NCBI RefSeq assembly: GCF_029835735.1
Contig: NZ_JAOEAL010000001.1
Coordinates: 4,820,354-4,884,353 of the forward strand
Direction: 5' to 3'
Origin: Shewanella sp. GD04112
Lineage (GTDB): Bacteria; Pseudomonadota; Gammaproteobacteria; Enterobacterales; Shewanellaceae
DNA: 64,000 bases
Shown: one piece after another, positions 38,712 through 48,283 of the stretch
Numbering within the stretch: position 1 is the first letter of the stretch
Layout: each line of letters begins with the position of its first letter
The notes under the pieces: generated by a model
The model's input: only the letters and a program-made list of their open reading frames with translations
What the model was told of the DNA's origin: nothing
Databases searched by the model: none
Program-made: the position numbers and the translations under genes

Positions 38712-40541
38712 TTATTCCACCGTCACCGATTTAGCGAGGTTTCGCGGTTGATCCACATCCGTGCCCTTAATTAAGGCAACGTGATACGACAGCAACTGTA
38801 ATGGGATAGTGTAAATCAGCGGTGCCATAAAGATATCGCAGTGTGGAACTGGGATAACCTTCATGGTCTCGTCAGATTCAAACTCAGCATCCACATCGGC
38901 AAAGACATACATTAAACCACCACGGGCACGCACTTCTTCAACGTTAGATTTCAGCTTTTCTAACAGTTCGTTGTTTGGCGCGACTACGATGACGGGCATG
39001 TCGGCATCAATCAACGCCAGTGGGCCATGTTTCAGCTCGCCAGAGGCATACGCCTCAGCATGGATATAAGAGATCTCTTTAAGTTTCAGCGCACCTTCCA
39101 TCGCAATCGGATACTGATCGCCACGGCCAAGGAATAGCGCATGGTGTTTGTCGGCAAAATCTTCCGCCAATTCAGCAATCGCATCATCTAAGCTCAATGC
39201 TTGTTCCACTTTGGCTGGCATAGACTGTAGGCTTTGAGTGATCTCCGCCTGCATTTGCTCCGACATGCCATTATGGCGACCGATCACCGCCGTCAGCATT
39301 AACAAACCAGCCAACTGCACAGTAAAGGCTTTGGTAGAGGCAACGCCAATCTCAGCACCCGCTTTCATCATGTATGCCATGTCAGACTCACGGACTAAGG
39401 AAGAGCCAGGTGCGTTACAGATAGTTAGCGTCGCCTTGTAGCCCATTTCTTTGGCTAGGCGCATCGCCGCCAGCGTATCGGCAGTCTCGCCGGATTGAGA
39501 AATGGTCACCAACAGGCTGTTAGGGAACAAATGCGACTTGCGGTAGCGGAATTCGGAGGCGATTTCGACATTACATGAAACGCCAGCCCAATCCTCTAAC
39601 CAATAACGCGCCGCCATCCCCGCATGATAACTAGTACCACAGGCAATAATCTGTACGTGTTTAATATCTTTTAAAAACTCTGCGGCGTTATCACCAAAAG
39701 CCGTGTCGAGCACTTGCTTGTTAGCAATGCGACCTTCGATAGTGCGCGTCAGTGCCAATGGCTGCTCATAAATCTCTTTGAGCATATAGTGGCGATATTC
39801 ACCTTTGTCGCCGGCATCATGGGTGATTTCTGATTCTTTAACTTCGCGCTCAACTTTATTGCCATGCACATCGAAAATGCTCACGGTGCGACGAGTCACT
39901 TCTGCCACGTCACCTTCTTCTAAAAACGCGAAAGAACGGGTCACAGGCAGCAGCGCCAATTGGTCAGATGCAACGAAGTTTTCACCTAAACCAAAACCAA
40001 TCACTAATGGGCTGCCTGAGCGCGCAACGACCATACGCTCGCTATCGCGGCGGTCGATAACCACAGTGCCATAAGCGCCTTCGAGTTGTTTAACTGTGGC
40101 TTGCACAGCGGCCAGTAAGGTGTCGTGCGTTTTTAATTCGTGATGAACTAAGTGGCAAATCACTTCGGTGTCGGTATCAGAGCTGAAGTGATAGCCCAGC
40201 TCTTTTAGCATTTCGCGCAGTTTATGATGGTTTTCGATAATGCCATTGTGCACCACGGCAATATCGCCTTCAGATAAATGTGGGTGAGCATTGCGCTCGC
40301 TTGGCTCACCATGGGTAGCCCAACGAGTATGTGCAATACCAGTGCCCCCCGCTAACGGGTCGGTTTCGAGAGCGGCAGAGAGCTCCTGCACTTTACCCAC
40401 GCGACGAGTACGATTAAGTTCGCCATTGTGGATAACGGCAACACCAGCGGAGTCATATCCACGATATTCTAAACGACGTAAACCTTCGACCAGAATTTCG
40501 GCCACATCCCTTTGCGCCACTGCGCCAACGATTCCGCACAT
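38712..40541 (-). CDS. glmS: Glucosamine-6-phosphate synthase (isomerizing)
   Basis: 609 residues (E. coli 609). It makes glucosamine-6-phosphate from fructose-6-phosphate and glutamine, the entry to UDP-GlcNAc for peptidoglycan and LPS. The N-terminal glutaminase has the nucleophile Cys2 (MCGIVGAV) and IAHTRWATHG. Two SIS sugar-isomerase domains carry CGTSYHAGMAARYW, SQSGETADTLAA and the C-terminal RNLAKSVTVE. No glmS ribozyme-like leader fits in the 75-bp gap to the upstream DeoR gene, with which it is probably co-transcribed. GlmU, the later pathway step, is encoded about 3.4 kb upstream on the same strand. Confidence 0.98.
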   Translation of the reverse strand: MCGIVGAVAQRDVAEILVEGLRRLEYRGYDSAGVAVIHNGELNRTRRVGKVQELSAALETDPLAGGTGIAHTRWATHGEPSERNAHPHLSEGDIAVVHNGIIENHHKLREMLKELGYHFSSDTDTEVICHLVHHELKTHDTLLAAVQATVKQLEGAYGTVVIDRRDSERMVVARSGSPLVIGFGLGENFVASDQLALLPVTRSFAFLEEGDVAEVTRRTVSIFDVHGNKVEREVKESEITHDAGDKGEYRHYMLKEIYEQPLALTRTIEGRIANKQVLDTAFGDNAAEFLKDIKHVQIIACGTSYHAGMAARYWLEDWAGVSCNVEIASEFRYRKSHLFPNSLLVTISQSGETADTLAAMRLAKEMGYKATLTICNAPGSSLVRESDMAYMMKAGAEIGVASTKAFTVQLAGLLMLTAVIGRHNGMSEQMQAEITQSLQSMPAKVEQALSLDDAIAELAEDFADKHHALFLGRGDQYPIAMEGALKLKEISYIHAEAYASGELKHGPLALIDADMPVIVVAPNNELLEKLKSNVEEVRARGGLMYVFADVDAEFESDETMKVIPVPHCDIFMAPLIYTIPLQLLSYHVALIKGTDVDQPRNLAKSVTVE

Positions 40542-40616
40542 AGTTTTTACCTATAAAATGAAAAATAAAAATGAAGTTGTTTGAGACATTTGCTTTGGCT
40601 TATCACGGGCAAATGC

Positions 40617-41387
40617 CTAAGACGAGTAGGGCGCTAAGATGACTTTCACGCCTTGCTCGGTAATTTGGTTAAGGGCGCTCTCTTCGATGCGAGCATCGGT
40701 AACTAGTACGCTGATTTGCGACCAAGGTAGTTCTAAGTTAGGGATCCGCTTACCAATTTTGTCCGAATCCACCATAACGATCACTTCGCGGGAAACCTCT
40801 GCCATCACCTTACTTAACCCCGTCAGCTCATTAAAGGTGGTGGTGCCGCGCGCTAAATCGATACCGTCAGCACCGATAAAGAGTTGGTCGAAGTTATAGG
40901 AGCGTAATACTTGCTCGGCCACTTGCCCCTGGAACGACTCTGAATGCGGATCCCAGGTTCCGCCAGTCATCAATAGGGTGGGCTCATTTTCAAGCTCATG
41001 AATCGCATTAGCCAAATGTAAGGCATTGGTCATGACCACCAGCCCACGCTTGTGATTCAGCTCGGCGATCAGGCCAGAAGTGGTGGTGCCACTGTCGATG
41101 ATGATGCGATTGTGATCTTTGATCAGCTGCGCCGCTGCTTTAGCAATGGATAACTTATTAGGGGCAATCTTGGCAGAAAACTGTTGCGTGACTTCATCAG
41201 GTATAGCCACAGCACCGCCATAGCGGCGCAGCAGTAATCCGGTTTTTTCAAGTTCGGCCAAGTCTTTACGAATAGTCACTTCTGAGGTTTCGAAACGTAA
41301 TGACAACTCATCGACACTCACTTCACCCTGTTCATTCAGAATGCTGATAATACTGTGGCGTCGTTGCTGTGTGTTTCGTTTATTCAT
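40617..41387 (-). CDS. DeoR family transcriptional regulator
   Basis: 256 residues. The N-terminal helix-turn-helix VDELSLRFETSEVTIRKDLAEL (about 20-42) and the GLLLRRYGGAV wing are of the DeoR/GlpR type. The C-terminal DeoRC sensor domain has IIDSGTTTSGLIAEL and LFIGADGIDLARGTTTF, which bind sugar phosphates in this family. It is 75 bp upstream of glmS on the same strand, so an amino-sugar phosphate is a likely effector and glmS a likely target. A palindrome over its own promoter suggests autoregulation. The effector is inferred. Confidence 0.9.
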   Translation of the reverse strand: MNKRNTQQRRHSIISILNEQGEVSVDELSLRFETSEVTIRKDLAELEKTGLLLRRYGGAVAIPDEVTQQFSAKIAPNKLSIAKAAAQLIKDHNRIIIDSGTTTSGLIAELNHKRGLVVMTNALHLANAIHELENEPTLLMTGGTWDPHSESFQGQVAEQVLRSYNFDQLFIGADGIDLARGTTTFNELTGLSKVMAEVSREVIVMVDSDKIGKRIPNLELPWSQISVLVTDARIEESALNQITEQGVKVILAPYSS

Positions 41388-41400
41388 AAAACCTTTCAGT

Positions 41401-41428
41401 TAACTTTCGGTTCGAAAGTTACATTATA
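41401..41428 (-). promoter_or_regulatory. Operator and -10 box before the DeoR gene
   Basis: Nine-base arms TAACTTTCG and CGAAAGTTA around GTT (41401-41421) lie immediately downstream of a consensus -10, TATAAT (minus strand, 41423-41428), and 14 bp before the start codon. A repressor bound there would block transcription; TTTCG/CGAAA arms fit DeoR-type sites. The -35 is poor. Confidence 0.6.
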
Positions 41429-41527
41429 GAGAAACGAAACATTTTTACTAGTATTCGAAAGGTGTTTTTGGAATGAAAGTGATGAAATAGATGAGTTTTT
41501 AAAATTAACCTAATGAAAAGCAATAAA

Positions 41528-41557
41528 AAAGCAGTCCACCTATCGGTGAACTGCTTT
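41528..41557 (-). terminator. TonB receptor terminator
   Basis: Stem AAAGCAGT-CACC / GGTG-ACTGCTTT, followed on the minus strand by TTTTTTATTG, after the receptor stop codon. Confidence 0.85.
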
Positions 41558-41590
41558 AAGGGAGCTAAAACTTAAGCATAGAAAGTGAAG

Positions 41591-43684
41591 TTAGAACTTA
41601 GCTTCAAGTGCCACGCTGAAGTTACGGTCTTGGCCTAGAGTCACCATATTGTATTGTCCGCCATCAATATAATCGGTATCAAACAGGTTTCTCACGTTCG
41701 CGCGGATGCTTACATCTTTACCCATAATATCAATAGTGTAGGCAGCACCGATATCGAAGCGGACATAACCGTCTTTACTGATAGTGTTATCCACGTTTGC
41801 AAAACGCTCGCCAACATAGATAGCACCGAAGTTCATTGCAAAGTTATCGGTTACTTCATAACGAGTCCAGATATTAGCCGACCATTCAGGGGCATCGATA
41901 GGAGTTTTACCTTCGCGCTCATCACCCGTTTGATACTCAGCATCGAGGTACATCATAGATGAAGTCACAAACCAGCTATCGCCTAGCTTACCTTGGGCAC
42001 CTACTTCAAAGCCGCGGTGCTTTTGCTCTCCGCCTTGGGTGGTGATATCAGTGAAATCACCGATAGGTGTAGGCAATTTTTCTGAAATAGTAATGTTTTC
42101 AAGTGTGATATCAAATACCGCTGCCGTTAATAGCAAGCTGTCGTCAAACAGTTCCCACTTTGTTCCCACTTCATATTGAATGCCGTATTCAGGCTTTAGG
42201 TTAAGTTTATTATTGATATCGTATTCATTATTCACCGCACCTTGCGGGGTGAAGCTTTTTGAGTAGTTAACATAAACACTGCCGTTATCTGTAGGTGAGT
42301 AGATCACCCCAAATTTAGGCGATACGGCATAACTGTTTTCACCTTCGCCATCTTTTTTCTGTTCGTCATAACGAACCCCTGCGAGCAACTTCCATTGTTC
42401 ATTGATGGTCATTAAATCTTGCAGATAGAAACCATAGTATTTGTATTCACTTGGAGTACCTTTTTTACCTGTATGGTAATCAAGATCCGGCTGAATCACC
42501 GGCTGACCAGGAATAACGGTTTGAGCTGCGCCACGAGCGATTTGTTGCTGGTAGAAATAATCGAGATAGTTAGCGCCGATCAGCAACTGATGCTCCATAC
42601 CCGCCAATGCAAACTCACCCGTAAAATCGACATAGGCGGTTTTATGCTGCCAATCATCGTAACGATCGAATGGCCTAATACTGTATCCCGAGGTGAATGG
42701 ATCTTCATTATATTGCGGTGCAGAATCGAAACGCTGGCGATTAAACTGTTGATCGTTATAACCCAGTTTAACTTTCCAATCGTCATTCATATGCCAAGTT
42801 AAATCGGCACCTAAGTTTGAAACCGTGTTATCGGTAAAGGCCCAAGGCGCATCCCAGATGGTTTTACGCTGGCCGACAACATTGCCTTGCTTATCTAACC
42901 AACTGCCAGCATCGATACCGGTTTTATCTTGGGTATGGTCGTATTTCAGTGACAATAACAAATCATCACTGATATCAAATTCTAGGTTCAAATAACCTAA
43001 CCAACGATCACGCTCTTGGTTTTCATCGGTCGTTGAATATTCACGCCAGTATTTAGTGTCTTGTTTGACTAACACACCGCGGTAACGAATGCTCTGCGCC
43101 TCGTTTAAGCTGCCACCAGCATCTAACTGTGCGCGGGTAGAGCCGTAACCGTCGGTATCAAACCCTAAGTTGAGCATAGAATCGTAGGTGGGTTTCTTGG
43201 TGACCATATTCACCAAACCGCCAGGTCCAGATTGGCCATACAACATGCTCGAAGGGCCTTTCAGCACTTCGACTTGTTGCAGAGTTTCGATAGGTTGAAC
43301 GTAGTGAGACCATTGCTGGTGGCCGTTGATCAGATAACCGTTGCCTGAATCTAATTCAAAACCACGAATACTAAAGACTTGGCGGTTCCAGCGAGTGGTT
43401 CCCGCCGTTACGCTCGAGTCATTAACTAAGACTTCCGCAAGGTTAGTCGCTAATTGCTCATCGGTCACAAAGTCGGGGATAACATTTACAGATTGTGGTG
43501 TATCCATTAAATCGATATCACCACGCATAGCACCGGATGCACTGCCGACTTTATAGTCGTTAAACGTACGGCCAGTCACATTAATGCGCTCAATGTTCTC
43601 ATCATTTGGCGCTTCAGCCATAACAGGCATCGCCATTAATGCAGACCCTACGGCCAAACCAACCACTGAATATTTAAATACCAT
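41591..43684 (-). CDS. TonB-dependent siderophore receptor
   Basis: 697 residues from the ATG at 43684, with GAGGTG upstream; a GTG three codons earlier is possible. The signal peptide ends near VMAEA, followed by a TonB-box-like IERINVTG. The plug domain has TPQSVNVIPDFVTDEQ, FSIRGFELDSGNGYLING and EVLKGPSSMLYGQSGPGGLVNMVTKKP, typical of ferric-siderophore (FhuA/FpvA-like) receptors. A 22-strand barrel ends in the canonical C-terminal phenylalanine (ALEAKF). It would import a ferric siderophore across the outer membrane using TonB. The siderophore cannot be named. A Fur-like box lies upstream. Confidence 0.92.
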   Translation of the reverse strand: MVFKYSVVGLAVGSALMAMPVMAEAPNDENIERINVTGRTFNDYKVGSASGAMRGDIDLMDTPQSVNVIPDFVTDEQLATNLAEVLVNDSSVTAGTTRWNRQVFSIRGFELDSGNGYLINGHQQWSHYVQPIETLQQVEVLKGPSSMLYGQSGPGGLVNMVTKKPTYDSMLNLGFDTDGYGSTRAQLDAGGSLNEAQSIRYRGVLVKQDTKYWREYSTTDENQERDRWLGYLNLEFDISDDLLLSLKYDHTQDKTGIDAGSWLDKQGNVVGQRKTIWDAPWAFTDNTVSNLGADLTWHMNDDWKVKLGYNDQQFNRQRFDSAPQYNEDPFTSGYSIRPFDRYDDWQHKTAYVDFTGEFALAGMEHQLLIGANYLDYFYQQQIARGAAQTVIPGQPVIQPDLDYHTGKKGTPSEYKYYGFYLQDLMTINEQWKLLAGVRYDEQKKDGEGENSYAVSPKFGVIYSPTDNGSVYVNYSKSFTPQGAVNNEYDINNKLNLKPEYGIQYEVGTKWELFDDSLLLTAAVFDITLENITISEKLPTPIGDFTDITTQGGEQKHRGFEVGAQGKLGDSWFVTSSMMYLDAEYQTGDEREGKTPIDAPEWSANIWTRYEVTDNFAMNFGAIYVGERFANVDNTISKDGYVRFDIGAAYTIDIMGKDVSIRANVRNLFDTDYIDGGQYNMVTLGQDRNFSVALEAKF

Positions 43685-43731
43685 TGCCAACACCTCAAGT
43701 AGACCTTTCGTCTTAGAATTGCAGGCAATAT

Positions 43732-43752
43732 AAATAAGAATTGTTTTTATTT
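43732..43752 (-). promoter_or_regulatory. Fur box before the TonB receptor
   Basis: A 21-base stretch with arms AAATAAGAAT and GTTTTTATTT around a central T matches a 10-1-10 Fur site (AAATGAGAAT-n-ATTCTCATTT) at all but four positions. It lies about 50 bp before the start codon, so iron repression is likely. Confidence 0.68.
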
Positions 43753-43891
43753 AACTATCTTTACACGAATTTACAATCTAGCGTGACTTGGATCAACTTT
43801 GAATAAAAACAATGAATTAGCCATAACATCACAGTCTTAATTGAACATTAATTTAGCTGATTTTTATTTGATAGGGATTTTTAGCTTTGAC

Positions 43892-43926
43892 AAAAAAGTC
43901 ATAAAGCGGCAATAAGCCGCTTTATG
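43892..43926 (-). terminator. glmU terminator
   Basis: Stem ATAAAGCGGC / GCCGCTTTAT with an AATAA-type loop, followed on the minus strand by GACTTTTTTG, 20 bp past the glmU stop. Confidence 0.87.
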
Positions 43927-43945
43927 TTTACTGGGTACAGCGCCG

Positions 43946-45310
43946 TTATTTCTTAATCTTTACCGGACGTTGCCAGCCAGTTAGATGTTTTTGCTTAACA
44001 CGGGTGATCACTAGCTCATCCTCACCCACGTCACGGGTAATTGTTGACCCCGCACCGAGCGTCGCGCCTTTACCAATGGTCACTGGCGCCACCAGCTGAG
44101 TATCACTCCCCACAAACACATTATCTTCAATCACGGTTAAGTGTTTATTGGCACCATCGTAATTACAGGTAATAGTGCCAGCACCAATATTCACACCCGC
44201 ACCGATTTGCGCATCGCCTAAATAGGCTAAGTGACCCGCCTTAGAACCCACACCTAAAACAGCTTTTTTCATCTCAACAAAGTTGCCGATATGGGCATCT
44301 TGCATTAACTCTGCTCCTGGGCGTAAACGAGCAAAAGGCCCCGCACTGGCGGCAACGCCTAGCTTAGCGCCTTCGATAATAGAGTAAGGTTTGATCTCAG
44401 CGTTATCGGCAATTTCACAATCGATAAGAATCGCGCCAGCGCCGATGCTAACGTTATTGCCAATCACCACATTACCTTCGAAAATAACGTTCACATCGAC
44501 CATCACATCCATACCCACAGTCACTTCGCCACGGATATCGATACGGCTTGGGTCACGTAGATTAGCCCCAGCAATCATTAATTTTTCGGCTTCACGGGCC
44601 TGATAAGCGCGCTCGAGTTGTGCAAGCTGCACGCGGTTATTGGCGCCTTCCACCTCAATGGCTGATTGTGGCTGAGCGGTATTAATCTCAACGCCATCGG
44701 CGTGAGCCATGGCGATAATATCAGTCAGGTAGTATTCGCCCTGAGCATTGTTATTCGATAGGCGGCCAAGCCAGGTTTTTAATGCCTTACCAGGCACCGC
44801 CATAATGCCGGTATTGATTTCATTGATGGCTAACTGCTCAGCATTGGCATCCTTTTGCTCGACGATACCAACAACCTTACCTTGCTCGCGCACGATGCGG
44901 CCATAGCCAGTTGGATTGGTTAGATTGACGGTTAAAATCGCCACGCCCTGATCAGGACGCGCGGCAAGCAGAGCTTCGAGGGTTGAAGCTTGGATTAACG
45001 GCACATCACCGTAAAGGATCAGCACAGTGTCATTATCATCGATATTGGGAATCGCCTGAGCGACCGCATGGCCTGTACCTAACTGCTCGGCTTGCAACAT
45101 CCAATTTAACTGCTGCTCACCCAGTGCGGATTTTAATTTGTCGGCGCCATAGCCGTACACTAGTTGAATGGCATCGCTGCCGATGCAGTGGGCGGTATCG
45201 ATAACATGCTGCACCATGCTCTTGTGGGCGATAGGATGTAATACCTTGGGAAGATCCGAGCGCATGCGAGTTCCTTTTCCTGCCGCTAAGATAACTACAT
45301 TTAATGCCAT
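43946..45310 (-). CDS. glmU: Bifunctional UDP-N-acetylglucosamine pyrophosphorylase / glucosamine-1-P acetyltransferase
   Basis: 454 residues from the ATG at 45310 (MALNVVILAAGKGTRMRSDLPKVLHP), with AAGGA seven bases upstream; seven extra codons of the longer frame were rejected (E. coli GlmU is 456). The N-terminal uridylyltransferase has the GxGTRM-K signature, LYGDVPL and the GYGRIVR segment. The C-terminal left-handed beta-helix of hexapeptide repeats carries the acetyltransferase, with RLRPGAEL and GAGTITCNYDGANKHLT. It makes UDP-GlcNAc from glucosamine-1-phosphate. It lies upstream of the ATP synthase neighbourhood as in E. coli. Confidence 0.97.
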   Translation of the reverse strand: MALNVVILAAGKGTRMRSDLPKVLHPIAHKSMVQHVIDTAHCIGSDAIQLVYGYGADKLKSALGEQQLNWMLQAEQLGTGHAVAQAIPNIDDNDTVLILYGDVPLIQASTLEALLAARPDQGVAILTVNLTNPTGYGRIVREQGKVVGIVEQKDANAEQLAINEINTGIMAVPGKALKTWLGRLSNNNAQGEYYLTDIIAMAHADGVEINTAQPQSAIEVEGANNRVQLAQLERAYQAREAEKLMIAGANLRDPSRIDIRGEVTVGMDVMVDVNVIFEGNVVIGNNVSIGAGAILIDCEIADNAEIKPYSIIEGAKLGVAASAGPFARLRPGAELMQDAHIGNFVEMKKAVLGVGSKAGHLAYLGDAQIGAGVNIGAGTITCNYDGANKHLTVIEDNVFVGSDTQLVAPVTIGKGATLGAGSTITRDVGEDELVITRVKQKHLTGWQRPVKIKK

Positions 45311-45429
45311 TGCCATATCCTTGATTAACATCCCAAAGGGATAAACTGAGCTCGATTTAATGGCGCAATTTTAACGGAAAGGCGCAGCAAAGCGAAAGGC
45401 AGAACTCAAAATGCAGCGAAAAAACCAAC

Positions 45430-45464
45430 AAAAAAGGCGGGTATCTTTCGATAACCGCCTTTTA
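45430..45464 (-). terminator. ATP synthase operon terminator
   Basis: Stem AAAAGGCGGGTATC / GATAACCGCCTTTT with a TTTC loop, followed on the minus strand by TTTTTTGTTGG. It ends the atp operon before glmU. Confidence 0.9.
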
Positions 45465-45480
45465 TCACAAACAATAACCT

Positions 45481-45909
45481 TTATCTGGCAATGTTTTTCT
45501 TGATGGTTTCAACAACACGTAGTTGAGCCATTGCTTTCGCTAACTCAACCATAGCGGCGTCATAATTGAAGTCCGCACCCGCAGTCGCCATATGGGCTTC
45601 TGCACGACGCTTGGCTTCTAATGCTGCCTGCTCATCAATATCTTTGGCACGCATAACCACATCAGCCAACACAGAAACAGAAGAAGGTTGTACTTCCAGT
45701 AAACCACCAGAAAGATAAAACACTTCTTCGCTGCCGTCTTGTTTGACGATGCGCGCCATGCCAGGTTTGATATAGCTTAACAGTGGAGCGTGGCCATGCA
45801 TGATGCCCAACTCACCTTCAGAACCGGTCACTTGTAGGCTAGCTACGCGACCTGAGAAGATGCTGCTCTCTGCGCTTACTATATCAAGCTGTACTGTCAT
45901 GGCTGCCAT
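45481..45909 (-). CDS. atpC: ATP synthase F1 subunit epsilon
   Basis: 142 residues (139 from the fourth-codon ATG). The N-terminal beta-sandwich (QLDIVSAESSIFSGRVASLQVTGSEGELGIMHGHAPLLSYIKPG) precedes a C-terminal helical hairpin (DEQAALEAKRRAEAHMA ... ELAKAMAQLRVVETIKK) that can inhibit the motor. It couples the rotor shaft to F1. It is the last gene of the operon, 36 bp after atpD. Confidence 0.97.
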   Translation of the reverse strand: MAAMTVQLDIVSAESSIFSGRVASLQVTGSEGELGIMHGHAPLLSYIKPGMARIVKQDGSEEVFYLSGGLLEVQPSSVSVLADVVMRAKDIDEQAALEAKRRAEAHMATAGADFNYDAAMVELAKAMAQLRVVETIKKNIAR

Positions 45910-45945
45910 CCCGTTCTCCTTAAAAAACTAAGTATGACTACTTAG

Positions 45946-47337
45946 TTATTTCTTTTTGTTAGCTTTCTCGACAGCTTCGTCGATAGAACCAACCATGTAG
46001 AACGCTTGTTCTGGAATGTGGTCGAACTCACCACTCAGAATTCCCTTGAAGCCACGGATAGTGTCTTTCAGAGATACGTACTTACCAGGAGAACCAGTAA
46101 AGACTTCTGCTACGTGGAAAGGCTGAGACAAGAAACGCTCAATCTTACGTGCACGGGAAACGGTCATCTTATCTTCGTCTGACAGTTCGTCCATACCGAG
46201 AATCGCAATGATGTCTTTCAGCTCTTTGTAGCGTTGCAGAACAGTTTGTACACCGTTAGCTACGTCATAGTGCTCTTGACCAACTACTAATGGATCTAAT
46301 TGACGAGAAGTAGAATCCAGTGGGTCAACCGCTGGGTAAATACCCAGAGAAGCGATTTGACGTGACAATACAACAGTCGCATCTAAGTGAGCGAAGGTTG
46401 TTGCTGGTGACGGGTCAGTCAAGTCGTCCGCAGGTACGTATACCGCTTGTACAGAGGTAATAGAACCAGTCTTAGTTGAAGTAATACGCTCTTGCAGAAC
46501 GCCCATTTCTTCAGCCAGAGTGGGTTGGTAACCTACTGCAGAAGGCATACGACCTAACAGTGCTGATACTTCAGTACCGGCTAGGGTGTAACGGTAGATG
46601 TTGTCAACGAACAACAGAACGTCACGACCTTCGTCACGGAATTTTTCAGCCATAGTCAGACCGGTCAGTGCTACACGCAGACGGTTTCCTGGTGGCTCGT
46701 TCATTTGACCATAAACCATGGCTACTTTGTCGAGAACGCCAGAATCCTTCATCTCGTAGTAGAAGTCGTTACCCTCACGAGTACGCTCACCTACACCGGC
46801 GAATACAGAAAGACCTGAGTGAGCTTTAGCGATGTTGTTGATCAGTTCCATCATGTTAACTGTCTTACCAACACCCGCACCACCGAACAGACCTACTTTA
46901 CCACCCTTAGCGAATGGACATACAAGGTCGATAACCTTGATACCAGTCTCTAACAGTTCAGTCGTGTTTGATTGCTCTTCGTATGAAGGAGCGCTGCGGT
47001 GAATCACATAACGTTCTTCTTCGCCAATTGCGCCAGCTTCATCAATAGGGTCGCCTAATACGTTCATGATACGGCCAAGAGTGGCGGTACCAACAGGAAC
47101 AGAAATAGGTGAACCTGAGTTTACTACCTCAAGACCACGACGCAGACCATCAGAAGTACCCATAGCGATGGTACGAACTACACCACCACCTAGTTGTTGC
47201 TGAACTTCCAGCACCAAACCATTACAGGAGCCTTCACCTGTGATCTTCAGAGCGTCATATACCTGAGGTACGGCATCTTGTGGAAACTCTACGTCCACAA
47301 CCGCGCCAATCACTTGGACAACAGTACCTGTGCTCAT
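45946..47337 (-). CDS. atpD: ATP synthase F1 subunit beta
   Basis: 463 residues. This catalytic subunit has the Walker A GLFGGAGVGKTVNMMEL (near residue 147), the catalytic Glu in AGVGERTREGNDFY (near 183), Walker B VLLFVDNIYRYT and the DELSDEED-like DELSDEDK. IYRYT in place of the usual IFRFT (two Tyr for Phe) is a conservative change. It makes ATP at the alpha-beta interface. Confidence 0.99.
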   Translation of the reverse strand: MSTGTVVQVIGAVVDVEFPQDAVPQVYDALKITGEGSCNGLVLEVQQQLGGGVVRTIAMGTSDGLRRGLEVVNSGSPISVPVGTATLGRIMNVLGDPIDEAGAIGEEERYVIHRSAPSYEEQSNTTELLETGIKVIDLVCPFAKGGKVGLFGGAGVGKTVNMMELINNIAKAHSGLSVFAGVGERTREGNDFYYEMKDSGVLDKVAMVYGQMNEPPGNRLRVALTGLTMAEKFRDEGRDVLLFVDNIYRYTLAGTEVSALLGRMPSAVGYQPTLAEEMGVLQERITSTKTGSITSVQAVYVPADDLTDPSPATTFAHLDATVVLSRQIASLGIYPAVDPLDSTSRQLDPLVVGQEHYDVANGVQTVLQRYKELKDIIAILGMDELSDEDKMTVSRARKIERFLSQPFHVAEVFTGSPGKYVSLKDTIRGFKGILSGEFDHIPEQAFYMVGSIDEAVEKANKKK

Positions 47338-47372
47338 GATTAATCCTCTAAAACTTGTATTCGTTACCTAAC

Positions 47373-48233
47373 CTAAACCGCAGAGGCACCAGAAACAATT
47401 TCCGACAGTTCCTGCGTAATCGCAGCCTGACGAGCCTTGTTATAGACCAATTGCAAATCGTCAATCAGTGTACCCGCGTTGTCTGTTGCCGCCTTCATCG
47501 CCACCATACGGGCAGCCTGTTCAGAAGCAATGTTTTCAACAACACCTTGGTAAACCTGAGATTCTACATAACGAACCAATAAGGTATCCAAAAGGGCTTT
47601 TGGATCTGGCTCGTAGATATAGTCCCAACGATGAGCAACCTCATCTTCTTCCGATTTAGGCAAAGGTAGCAGCTGCTCGATCACAGGAGTCTGCGTCATA
47701 GTGTTTACAAACTTGTTGAACACTACGTACAGACGATCCAGTTTGCCTTCGTTGTAAGCATCTAGCATTACACGTACTGTCCCGATCAGGTCAGCGAGCT
47801 TTGGCGCATCGCCTAAACCTGAAGCATGGGCAGATACATGACCGCCAAAGCTTTTGAAAAACTGAACACTACGAGCACCAATTGGGCAAAATTCAAATTC
47901 TGCACCTTGCTCTTTCCAGCTTTTCACGTCTGCGACAACCTTTTTAAAGAGGTTGACGTTCAGACCACCACAAAGGCCACGGTCGGTTGCTACAACAATG
48001 TAACCAACCCGCTTAGCCTCTCTCACCTCTAAGTAGGGGTGTTTATACTCGAGAGAACCTTGCGCTACGTGACCGATCACCTTACGCATGCTTTCCGCGT
48101 ATGGACGGCTTGCAGCCATGCGGTCCTGCGCTCTGCGCATTTTGCTGGCTGCCACCATTTCCATGGCGGACGTGATCTTCTGAGTGTTTTTCACACTCGC
48201 GATCTTGGTTTTAATCTCTTTAGCGCCGGCCAT
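47373..48233 (-). CDS. atpG: ATP synthase F1 subunit gamma
   Basis: 286 residues (E. coli 287). It is the central rotor shaft: the N-terminal MAGAKEIKTKIASVKNTQKIT and C-terminal EQAARMVAMKAATDNAGTLIDDLQLVYNKARQAAITQEL form the coiled coil that turns inside the alpha-beta hexamer. TDRGLCGGLN is the conserved central motif. It lies between atpA and atpD. Confidence 0.98.
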   Translation of the reverse strand: MAGAKEIKTKIASVKNTQKITSAMEMVAASKMRRAQDRMAASRPYAESMRKVIGHVAQGSLEYKHPYLEVREAKRVGYIVVATDRGLCGGLNVNLFKKVVADVKSWKEQGAEFEFCPIGARSVQFFKSFGGHVSAHASGLGDAPKLADLIGTVRVMLDAYNEGKLDRLYVVFNKFVNTMTQTPVIEQLLPLPKSEEDEVAHRWDYIYEPDPKALLDTLLVRYVESQVYQGVVENIASEQAARMVAMKAATDNAGTLIDDLQLVYNKARQAAITQELSEIVSGASAV

Positions 48234-48283
48234 CTCTACTCTCCAATCTGGACCTGAGGTGCCTTAAGACACCTCTATCATTG

